NCBI GenBank assembly: GCA_900769285.1
Contig: CAAGGB010000012.1
Span: 1 to 10,291, forward strand
DNA length: 10,291 nucleotides
Direction of reading: 5' to 3'
Source: Victivallales bacterium
GTDB taxonomy: Bacteria; Verrucomicrobiota; Lentisphaeria; Oligosphaerales; Oligosphaeraceae
Below, one piece after another: positions 1-7,931 of the stretch (the first letter of the stretch is position 1; every line of letters begins with the position of its first letter). The notes below the pieces were generated by a model. It ran no database searches. It was not told where the DNA came from and saw only the letters and a program-made list of their open reading frames with translations. A program made the position numbers and the translations under genes.

Positions 1-2971
1 AGGGGAACAGGCAGGACTCGCGACGGCTCAGCGCCCACTCCACCGTCTCCAGCGCATAGCCCAGCTCGCCCTTCCGCAAATCATGCGCCACTCGGCGCTC
101 CACCCAGTCCAGCAGCGCCTCGCCCAGCGCGACGCGGCCGTGCGGCAGCGCCCGCTCGAACAGCGCGCGCATCGCCGGCTCCTGCAGACCATCCAGACGC
201 TCGTCGCCCAGACACGACAGCGTGACCCACAGGCTCTCCCCGAACAGCTCGCGCTCCGCCAGCGCCGCCGGCTCGTCCAACGGCTCCAGGTCGCCGTCCA
301 GCAACTGCAGCCACAGCGTCAGCAGACGCTGACGTGCCTCCCCGCCAAAGCCATACAGCTCGGCCTGCGCAGGGTCATTCGACAGCATCTCCAGCATGCT
401 CCGCGCCGCCGACGCCTCGCCACGCTCCAGACGGCACGTCAGCCACAGGCACACCAGCCGACGACGCATCCACGACGGCACCTTCGACAGCTCGTCCGCC
501 TGGCTCTCCGACGACTCGTCCACCAGCGCGAACAGACCGCCATCATCCCCCGACGTCACGCGCCCCAGCAACCGCAGCTCCAGCGCCAGCGCCCGAATCG
601 AGACGCCCGGCATCCGCCAGTCGGACGCCAGCTCCTCCACACGCTCCGCCTGACGCCGCACCCGCTGCGCATCATCGTCGAGACGCCACTCCAGAAGCCC
701 CTTCGCGTACTGCGTCTCGGCCGCCAGCCGACGACCGGCCTCGGGCAGCATGTCCAGCTCCAGCCGCTCCAGCTCGCGCCACGTCAGCCGCTTCGCGCCC
801 TGCGCCTGCAGCGCCGCCCAGTCGCCCATGTCCAGCCGCGCCAGCAGCCCCAGCTGCTGCCGCAGACGCTCCTCTATCGGCTTCAGCCGCTTGTTCGACT
901 TCATCCGGCGCACAAACGCCTCCATCGCCGTCAGGGTCAGCAGCGGCTCGCGCCGGAAGCCAAAACCCGTCAGCGGCAGCACCTCCTGCAGCGAGGTGCC
1001 CAGACCCTCCAGGCTCTCCAGCCGGTCGTCGAGCTCGCCCATCCGCGCCTGCAGACGGCGGCGCTGCTCCTCGGAGAGGCTCCGGCCAAAGCACGCGCGA
1101 AGCCACAGCAACTGCCGCATCTGCCCCTGGCGCTCCTCCTTCCCGCGCGGCGCCGGCTGCGACAGCACCTCCTGCAGCAGATGACGCCCCACATAGAACC
1201 GGCTGACCAGCTTGCAACGCTCGCCCACCGCCGTCACCGCACCGCCCAGCCGACGCATCAGCGCCGTCCCCGGACACCCCATCATCAGACTCCACAGCTT
1301 GCGGTCCATCAGCTCCACGCTGCCCAGGGCAGACGCGCGACGCAACTCCTGCCACTCGCCCCAGGCGCGCACCTCCAGCTCCAGCGCACCACGGCGCTCC
1401 GGCGACAGCAATGCCTCCAGCTCCGTGTCGTCCAGCGATGCCTCACCGGCCTTCAGACGCCCCGTCGCCACGCCCACCAGCCGCGACAGACGCTCCTCTG
1501 CCTCGCGCTGCGACTCGTCCAGCGTCACCGGCAGCTGATAGCGCTCGCGATGCAGATGACCATCGGGAACCTCCGGCTCGCCCTCGGACGACGGCCTCGC
1601 CAACGCCGACACGGCCTTCTCCGCCTCCGGCTTCGCCGCCACCTGCGACTGCTCCTGTTCCCGCTCCGGCTCCGCAGCCGACGGCGCGGAACCCGTCGGC
1701 GCACCCGCAAGCGACGACTTCGCCGGCACCGACGGCGCAGCCGCTACCGTAGGCACCGACGGCGCAGCCGCTACCATAGGCACCGACGGCGCCACGGACG
1801 GCGCAGCCGACACCATGGGCACCGACGGCGCCACGGACGGCGCAGCCGACACCATGGGCACCGACGGCGCCACGGACGGCGCCGTCGCCTGCTCCTGCAC
1901 CGGCGCCACAGGCGGCGCCGAGACCTTCCCGCCGCCCAGGACGATGAACGCGCCGCCGGCCAGCGCGGCCAGCGTCACGCCGCCCAGACCGACCAGCGTC
2001 CAGGTCAGCCGCGCACGGCTCTGCCGCTGGCGCTCCAGCACCGCCGCGCGCTCGCCCGACTCGCGCAGCGTGCGCTGCAGGCCCGGCGCGTGCACGACAC
2101 GGCGCGACGACAGCCCCTGCTGGCACTGCCGCAGGCCGTCAATCACCGCCTGCCAGCTCCCCAGCCGCGCCGACATCTCCTTCACCAGCATCCGCCCCAC
2201 CAGGTCCGACAGCGCCTGCGGTATCTCCGGATTGCGGTGCGACAGCGGCTCCAGCGGCTCGTGAAGCTGACGCTGAACCACCGTCTGCGCGTCCGTCCCC
2301 GGGAAAGGCGGCGTTCCCGCCAGGGCGTGATACAGCGAGGCGCCGTAGGCGTAGATGTCCGGACGGCACTCGTCGATGAACTTCTCGCCCCGGATGAGCT
2401 CGGGCGGCGCGTAGAGCGGCGTGAGCATGACGGTCTGGCCGGCGTAGTCGTGGCCATCGACGCGCGCGAGGCCGAAGTCGGCCAGCTTGGCCTGCCCACG
2501 GCTGTTGATCATGATGTTCTCGGGCTTGATGTCGCCATGCGTGAAGCGGTGGAGCTCCCAGCCGTACTGGAGCGCCTCCGCAATCTGGCGGAACCACTCC
2601 AGCGCCTTGTCCTGGGGGATGCGGCCCTCGCGGCGGATCATCTGCAACAGCGTCTCGCCGTCGACGTACTCCATGCAGAAGAAGTACTGCCCGTCGAGTT
2701 CGCCGACCTGGTACGCCTGGATGATGGAGGGATGGTTGAGCGCGGCGGCCGCGCGCGCCTCGTTCACGAAGCGCGACACGAACTCGCGGTCGGCCGCCAG
2801 ATCGGCGGACATCACCTTGAACGCCACCGGGCGGTCCAGGTCCAGCTGCGTCGCCAGATACACGACGGCCATCGCGCCGCGACCCAGCTCGCGCTCGATA
2901 CGGAACCCATGGATGACCGTGCCCGGCGCCAGGACGCCGCTCTCCGCGCTGCTCTCGACTTGCTCCGCCAT
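1..2971 (-). CDS. Transmembrane Ser/Thr protein kinase (partial, C-terminus off the left edge)
   Basis: This gene reads from an ATG at 2971-2969 without a stop to the left edge, giving 990 codons. The N-terminal 290 residues or so are a Hanks-type protein kinase: glycine loop ELGRGAMAVVYLA (about 28-40), ATP-binding Lys52 in VAFKVM, catalytic loop HGDIKPENIMI (145-155, Asp147), magnesium-binding DFG (165-167), and YAPPEL then RPDIYAYG (187-210). A hydrophobic segment at about 322-346 is a single membrane span. It should leave the kinase in the cytoplasm and more than 640 residues outside. Directly after the span is an Ala-Pro-Ser-Val repeat linker (about 360-415), followed by a helical Leu/Arg/Glu-rich region with no domain I recognise. 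Oddities are HGD instead of HRD, and Ala instead of the last Gly of the loop. It starts 31 bases after the GHMP kinase stop, so co-transcription is likely. No strong Shine-Dalgarno site precedes it. The kinase call is secure; the substrate and the outer-domain ligand are unknown. Confidence 0.93.
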   Translation of the reverse strand, partial: MAEQVESSAESGVLAPGTVIHGFRIERELGRGAMAVVYLATQLDLDRPVAFKVMSADLAADREFVSRFVNEARAAAALNHPSIIQAYQVGELDGQYFFCMEYVDGETLLQMIRREGRIPQDKALEWFRQIAEALQYGWELHRFTHGDIKPENIMINSRGQAKLADFGLARVDGHDYAGQTVMLTPLYAPPELIRGEKFIDECRPDIYAYGASLYHALAGTPPFPGTDAQTVVQRQLHEPLEPLSHRNPEIPQALSDLVGRMLVKEMSARLGSWQAVIDGLRQCQQGLSSRRVVHAPGLQRTLRESGERAAVLERQRQSRARLTWTLVGLGGVTLAALAGGAFIVLGGGKVSAPPVAPVQEQATAPSVAPSVPMVSAAPSVAPSVPMVSAAPSVAPSVPMVAAAPSVPTVAAAPSVPAKSSLAGAPTGSAPSAAEPEREQEQSQVAAKPEAEKAVSALARPSSEGEPEVPDGHLHRERYQLPVTLDESQREAEERLSRLVGVATGRLKAGEASLDDTELEALLSPERRGALELEVRAWGEWQELRRASALGSVELMDRKLWSLMMGCPGTALMRRLGGAVTAVGERCKLVSRFYVGRHLLQEVLSQPAPRGKEERQGQMRQLLWLRACFGRSLSEEQRRRLQARMGELDDRLESLEGLGTSLQEVLPLTGFGFRREPLLTLTAMEAFVRRMKSNKRLKPIEERLRQQLGLLARLDMGDWAALQAQGAKRLTWRELERLELDMLPEAGRRLAAETQYAKGLLEWRLDDDAQRVRRQAERVEELASDWRMPGVSIRALALELRLLGRVTSGDDGGLFALVDESSESQADELSKVPSWMRRRLVCLWLTCRLERGEASAARSMLEMLSNDPAQAELYGFGGEARQRLLTLWLQLLDGDLEPLDEPAALAERELFGESLWVTLSCLGDERLDGLQEPAMRALFERALPHGRVALGEALLDWVERRVAHDLRKGELGYALETVEWALSRRESCLFP
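1735..1878. repeat. In-gene tandem repeat (39-base and 27-base units) encoding a Pro/Ala/Ser/Val linker
   Basis: Two identical 39-base copies lie at 1801-1839 and 1840-1878. A third copy at 1762-1800 differs at three bases, and a shortened 27-base copy sits at 1735-1761. All units are multiples of three, so the kinase frame is kept. Each full unit encodes APSVAPSVPMVSA or a near variant. The array lies just outside the predicted membrane span of the kinase and probably forms a stiff spacer between the membrane and the outer region. Identical adjacent copies suggest recent slippage or unequal exchange, so copy number may vary between strains. Confidence 0.9.
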
Positions 2972-3002
2972 GCCTGCTGCCCTGCCCTCGTTCCTGACGA
3001 CG

Positions 3003-4004
3003 CTACGGCGCCGCCACGCGCACCTTGATCACGCTGCAGCCTATCGCGCCCAGCTTCTCGACGAGACGACCGTACATCGCCTCGTCCTCGTAGGTGCCGA
3101 TGATCGCGCCGCCGGAGCCCGCGAACTTCGCGCTCGCGCCCGTGCTCCGCGCCACGCTCACCATCCGTGCGTTCTCCTCCGCCACGTTCAGCACTCGGCA
3201 GCGGAGGTCGAAATTCGCGTCGATGAGCTCCGCCAGACGCTCGGGATGCCCCGACACCAGCGCGTCGCGGCCACGCTGCGCCAGCTCCGCGAACTCGCTC
3301 ATCGCCGACACCAGGTCGGCCTTCTTCTCGTCGTACAGCACGCGCAGCCGATGGTGGTAGATGCCGGAGAATTCGGCGCGGTCGGGCGCCCAGGCCAGAT
3401 AGAGGTCAGGCAGGAGCGCGGGTGACAGACGCTCGTAGCGCCCGTAGTGGTGCGCCTTGAAGTACGTCTCGTCGAAATCCATGAAGACGACGCCGTTGTA
3501 GATCTGGATGACGCGGTCCTGCATGCCGCACTGGATGCCGAGGTCCTGCTCGGCCTGCCAGCACAGCGTCGGCGCGAGCTCCTGCGGCAGGCAGCTCACC
3601 CCGTAGAACGCCTCCAGCGCCTTGAACGTCGCCGTGCAGATGGCGCTCGAGCCGCCCATGCCCACCAGCTGCGGCACCGTCGTCTCGTAGCGCAGCGTGA
3701 AGTTCCGCTTCGGCAGCTCCACGCCCGTCGAGCGGCAGTACTTGACGAACTGGCGAATGGTCGCCTTGACCAGCCGCACGCCGCCGTAGTAGCCGAAGCG
3801 CTCGATCTCGCGCACCATCGAGTCCAGGTCGGCGAACTCGCTGTTGTCCTCGCGGTTGTGCTCGATGCGAATCTCAGGGCTCTCGTAGATGGTGACCTGC
3901 GCGGGGAAGTCGAGGAGGCCCAGGGCGATGGTCTTGCCGAAGTACCCGTCGCTGGGATTGCCCAGCAGACCGGCGCGGCCATAGGAGGTGACGCGGGTGA
4001 TCAT
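3003..4004 (-). CDS. GHMP-family sugar kinase, glucuronokinase-like
   Basis: This 333-residue protein has all three GHMP motifs. Motif 1 is the N-terminal GRAGLLGNPSDGYFGKTI (9-26). Motif 2, the ATP-binding loop, is PQLVGMGGSSA (111-121). Motif 3 is KFAGSGGAIIG (293-303). GMQDRV (160-165) probably holds the catalytic Asp163. The stretch LLGNPSDxYFGxTI is characteristic, as I remember it, of plant glucuronokinases and their bacterial relatives, which convert D-glucuronate and ATP to glucuronate 1-phosphate. Mevalonate kinase and galactokinase look different here. Specificity is still an inference, because related bacterial GHMP kinases act on other sugars. The ATG at 4004-4002 begins right at the conserved N-terminus. 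Its leader is pyrimidine-rich and has no Shine-Dalgarno site. It lies 52 bases after the flavoprotein gene and 31 before the protein kinase, probably in one transcript. No nucleotidyltransferase, the usual next step, is visible in the window. Confidence 0.88.
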   Translation of the reverse strand: MITRVTSYGRAGLLGNPSDGYFGKTIALGLLDFPAQVTIYESPEIRIEHNREDNSEFADLDSMVREIERFGYYGGVRLVKATIRQFVKYCRSTGVELPKRNFTLRYETTVPQLVGMGGSSAICTATFKALEAFYGVSCLPQELAPTLCWQAEQDLGIQCGMQDRVIQIYNGVVFMDFDETYFKAHHYGRYERLSPALLPDLYLAWAPDRAEFSGIYHHRLRVLYDEKKADLVSAMSEFAELAQRGRDALVSGHPERLAELIDANFDLRCRVLNVAEENARMVSVARSTGASAKFAGSGGAIIGTYEDEAMYGRLVEKLGAIGCSVIKVRVAAP

Positions 4005-4056
4005 GGCTGTTTGGGAGAGGGTGGATGGTTTCGGGAGGAGAAGGTGTTCGGGCGCC

Positions 4057-4680
4057 TCAGCGGATGAAGTTGGTGCGGAGGGGCGGCTCGGGCTCCGGCG
4101 TCGGCACGCTGCCCCGGGTGGCCTCGATCATGCTGAGCAGCCAGGCCATGTTCCGGGCCAGCGTCCGCATCGTCTGCAGGCCCTCCTCGTCCTGGCGCAC
4201 CTGCTCCGGCGTGCTGCCATGGACGCTGTTCCAGTACTGCGACGTCACCACCGGCATCGAGTTGATCTCGAAGTACTTCATCAGCCGGTCGTACGTGGCG
4301 CTCGCGCCGCCGCGACGGCAGCTCACCACGGCCGAGCCCGGCTTGAGCTTCAGGTGGCGACCGCAGCTGTAGAACAGCCGGTCCAGCAGCGAGGTCAGTT
4401 GGCCGTTCGGCCCCGCGTAGTACACCGGCGAGCCCACAATCAGGCCGTCCGCCGCCGTCGCCAGCGGCATGCACGCCTCCACCGCGTCGCCGCGGAACAC
4501 GCAGCCATTCCCCGTGCGCGCACAGCCGCCGCACGCCTGGCAGCCGCCCACCGGACGGCTCCCAATCCAGAAATGGACGGGCTCGATGCCCAGCCGCGAC
4601 AGCTCGCGGCCCACCTCATCCAGCGCCGTGAACGTGCAGCCACGCTCATGCGGACTTCCATTGACCAGCAGTACCTTCAT
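4057..4680 (-). CDS. Flavodoxin-fold NAD(P)H-dependent FMN reductase / iron-sulfur flavoprotein-like
   Basis: This 207-residue protein begins with a flavodoxin-type strand and phosphate loop, MKVLLVNGSPHERGCT (1-16), and has GSPVYYAG (83-90), the second flavin-contact segment of the NADPH-dependent FMN reductase family. Cysteines 47, 50, 53 and 60 form CX2CX2CX6C, which fits the compact CX2CX2CX4-7C motif described for archaeal and bacterial iron-sulfur flavoproteins that bind a 4Fe-4S cluster next to FMN. It therefore probably passes electrons between a reduced donor and an unknown acceptor in the cytoplasm. I chose the ATG at 4680-4678 because the family begins there; an AGGAG lies 13 bases upstream. 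The frame stays open further upstream, and an AGGAGG (4735-4740) lies three bases before an in-frame GTG (4731-4729), but the extension (VRGEDVFHESNRSSSVS) looks non-conserved. The Pro-rich C-terminal tail (about 191-207) is probably disordered. Confidence 0.85.
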   Translation of the reverse strand: MKVLLVNGSPHERGCTFTALDEVGRELSRLGIEPVHFWIGSRPVGGCQACGGCARTGNGCVFRGDAVEACMPLATAADGLIVGSPVYYAGPNGQLTSLLDRLFYSCGRHLKLKPGSAVVSCRRGGASATYDRLMKYFEINSMPVVTSQYWNSVHGSTPEQVRQDEEGLQTMRTLARNMAWLLSMIEATRGSVPTPEPEPPLRTNFIR

Positions 4681-4803
4681 GGAAACGCTCGAACTCCTGT
4701 TGCTCTCGTGGAAAACGTCTTCGCCGCGCACGGGCCTCCTCGTGCGGGACAGGGACATGCCCTCTCCCACACAGCAGACGTCCGTGCGCGGCCGGCGCAG
4801 CCG

Positions 4804-6450
<1,647 letters not shown>

Positions 6451-6461
6451 TGTCTCTCTTT

Positions 6462-6465
6462 CTCC
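6462..6465 (-). promoter_or_regulatory. Ribosome binding site that sets the gpmI start
   Basis: GGAG on the minus strand lies 11 bases before the ATG at 6450-6448. It supports that codon over the in-frame ATG at 6486, which would place this site inside the coding sequence. Confidence 0.6.
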
Positions 6466-6532
6466 GTGAAAAAAACAGCTCTTCAACTCTATCTTCGTTC
6501 CGTATCGTGCGGCGCCGCCGGGCCGGCGGGCG

Positions 6533-6564
6533 GCCCGGGCGCGCCGTGGCTGGCGCGTCCGGGC
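6533..6564 (-). terminator. Strong GC hairpin after the sugar kinase gene (terminator-like, no T-run)
   Basis: Arms at 6533-6545 and 6552-6564 pair over 12 of 13 positions around a 6-base loop. The hairpin begins 12 bases after the stop of the sugar kinase gene. No T-run follows on the minus strand, so it is not a classical intrinsic terminator. It could be a Rho-assisted stop, a transcript-end stabiliser, or a structured element ahead of gpmI. A second GC-rich inverted segment lies directly beyond it (about 6511-6532). Confidence 0.4.
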
Positions 6565-6576
6565 GCTCCCCGTCCC

Positions 6577-7677
6577 TCAGCGCTTGACTCGTGCGTTGCC
6601 CTTCCAGATGCTCCACACCTGGTCCTCGTCGGCAGGCTGGGCGTAGTCGGTGAGGTGGGTGGTGGCGAGGGCGCCGGTCGCCCAGCCGAACTGAATCCAC
6701 TTCTCCGGCTCCCAGCCCTTCAGGATGCCGTACAGGAAGCCGCCGACGAAGCCGTCGCCGCCGCCGATGCGGTCCAGCACGCCGATCTCGCGCAGCTGTC
6801 CGCTGGCCTCGTCGATGCCGGCGGTCAGGAACTCGCCGTCGACGTTGGCGATGGCGGCCCACTGGTGGCAGTTGGCGCTGACGACCTCGCGGAGCGTGGT
6901 GGCGAACGCGGTGGCGTTCGGGTAGGCCTGGCGGGTGCGGAGGACCATCTCCTTGAAGCCGGCGATCTTGTCGGCGATGCCCTTGCCGCCGGCCTCGGGG
7001 CCGCGGATGCCCAGGCAGAGCTGGTAGTCCTCCTCGTTGCCGATGAGGACATCGGCGACGGAGGCAATCTCGCAGAAGATGTCGTGCAGCTCCTGCTCGC
7101 GGCCCTTCCAGAAGGAGGCGCGGTAGTTCAGGTCGAAGGAGATGCGCGTGCCGTGCTTCTTGGCGGCGCGGGCCAGCTGCAGGCAGAACTGGCTCGTCTG
7201 CGGCGACAGGGCGCCGATCAGGCCGGACAGGTGCACCATCTGCACGCCCTCCTGCCCGAAGATGCGGTCCAGGTCAAAGTAGGACACGTCCAGCAGACGG
7301 CCCACCTCGCCGGCGCGGTCGTTCGCGACGCGCGGCCCGCGGCTGCCGTAGCCGCTGTCCGCCAGGTTGAACTGGTGACGGTACCCCCAGGGGCCGCCCT
7401 GCTCAATCTCCGGCCCCTCGTAGCTGAAGTGCCGGCTCGCCAGGTTGTCCTTGATCATCCGCGCAATCGGGCTGTCCTTCACAAACGCCGTCAGCACCTT
7501 CACCGGCAGCCCCAGGTAGGAGACGACGCTGGCGACGTTCGTCTCGGCGCTCGTCACCTGCATCCGGAACACGTCGCTGCAGTGGAAGGGCTGCCCCTCC
7601 AGCGGCGTCAGACGAACACCCATGCTCGTCGGTACCAGCAGCGAATAGGCCGCGTCACTCTTCAGCGTCAATGTCAT
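6577..7677 (-). CDS. PfkB-family sugar kinase, 2-keto-3-deoxygluconate kinase-like
   Basis: This 366-residue protein has the ribokinase/PfkB fold. The C-terminal signature DRIGGGDGFVGGFLYG (302-317) replaces the usual DTxGAGD and supplies the catalytic base Asp308 and the anion hole. SFDLNYRASFW (180-190) matches the DxNYRxxLW stretch typical of 2-keto-3-deoxygluconate kinases, which form KDPG, the Entner-Doudoroff and uronate-pathway intermediate. SAETNVASVVSYLG (43-56) occupies the first PfkB motif, with Ala-Glu where most members have Gly-Gly. VLIGNEEDY (210-218) is the usual hinge after the nucleotide core. The substrate is therefore likely KDG, but another ketose or aldonate is possible. 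The ATG at 7677-7675 has AGGAG 10 bases upstream. It is the first gene of the minus-strand block, facing the nuclease gene across a shared upstream region. No dehydratase, isomerase or KDPG aldolase gene is visible nearby. Confidence 0.87.
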   Translation of the reverse strand: MTLTLKSDAAYSLLVPTSMGVRLTPLEGQPFHCSDVFRMQVTSAETNVASVVSYLGLPVKVLTAFVKDSPIARMIKDNLASRHFSYEGPEIEQGGPWGYRHQFNLADSGYGSRGPRVANDRAGEVGRLLDVSYFDLDRIFGQEGVQMVHLSGLIGALSPQTSQFCLQLARAAKKHGTRISFDLNYRASFWKGREQELHDIFCEIASVADVLIGNEEDYQLCLGIRGPEAGGKGIADKIAGFKEMVLRTRQAYPNATAFATTLREVVSANCHQWAAIANVDGEFLTAGIDEASGQLREIGVLDRIGGGDGFVGGFLYGILKGWEPEKWIQFGWATGALATTHLTDYAQPADEDQVWSIWKGNARVKR

Positions 7678-7687
7678 CTCTCCAAGT

Positions 7688-7692
7688 CTCCT
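7688..7692 (-). promoter_or_regulatory. Ribosome binding site of the PfkB kinase gene
   Basis: AGGAG on the minus strand lies 10 bases before the ATG at 7677-7675. It is the clearest Shine-Dalgarno site in the window and fixes that start over the internal in-frame ATG at residue 19. Confidence 0.65.
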
Positions 7693-7733
7693 ATGATGCT
7701 CTACCTGCTACTCATCGCGGTTCGTCGGCCGCC

Positions 7734-7745
7734 GTCGCCGGCGAC
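7734..7745. promoter_or_regulatory. Perfect 12-base palindrome in the sugar kinase leader (possible operator)
   Basis: GTCGCCGGCGAC is a perfect palindrome about 57 bases before the sugar kinase start. It lies downstream of the candidate -10 site and so inside the likely transcript. It could be a repressor site or simply a GC hairpin. In DNA this GC-rich, short GC palindromes arise by chance, so the regulatory reading is weak. Confidence 0.25.
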
Positions 7746-7776
7746 AGGCGCGGCGGCGCGGAACCGCCGCCAGCGT

Positions 7777-7782
7777 AATATA
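7777..7782 (-). promoter_or_regulatory. Candidate -10 element for the minus-strand block
   Basis: TATATT on the minus strand lies in an AT-rich island (about 7775-7806) that stands out from its very GC-rich surroundings. Transcription from here would give a leader of roughly 90 bases to the sugar kinase ATG. At a 17-base spacing the -35 position reads TAGGCT, which is a poor match, so this is a candidate only. Confidence 0.4.
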
Positions 7783-7857
7783 CCGTCTGCAATCCAAAAA
7801 GCCTAATCGCCGCCGACGCTATTTCGCGCCGTCGCCGGGGCTTTTCCGCCCGGGCGT

Positions 7858-7865
7858 GCTACATT
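7858..7865 (+). promoter_or_regulatory. Candidate extended -10 element for the nuclease gene
   Basis: TG, one base, then TACATT on the plus strand resembles an extended -10 element (TACATT matches TATAAT at four of six). I see no -35 at the right distance. Transcription would begin near 7872, which favours the ATG at 7932 and rules out the in-frame ATG at 7866 as the start. Confidence 0.3.
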
Positions 7866-7931
7866 ATGGGCTTCGACGGGCGCGACCCGCCGCCCACCCG
7901 AACCGTGACCTCCACGCCCCCTCCCGCCGCC

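Noticed and set aside
83..3028. Very long open frame of 981 codons on the plus strand
   Set aside because: It lies antisense to the protein kinase, whose motifs are clear. Its product is extreme in Arg, Gln and Leu with no domain; GC-rich coding sequence often leaves the opposite strand open.
4727..4746. Hairpin CGCACG/CGTGCG after gpmI as a terminator
   Set aside because: The stem is only six pairs and no T-run follows; chance is likely at this GC content.
4681..4770. Longer start for the flavoprotein, adding 30 residues
   Set aside because: The flavodoxin fold begins at MKVLLVNGSP, and the extension looks non-conserved. The GTG at 4731 with a nearby AGGAGG is noted but its 3-base spacing is too short.
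6451..6486. Longer gpmI start adding 12 residues
   Set aside because: It would put the GGAG ribosome site inside the gene, and the added residues are not typical of the family.
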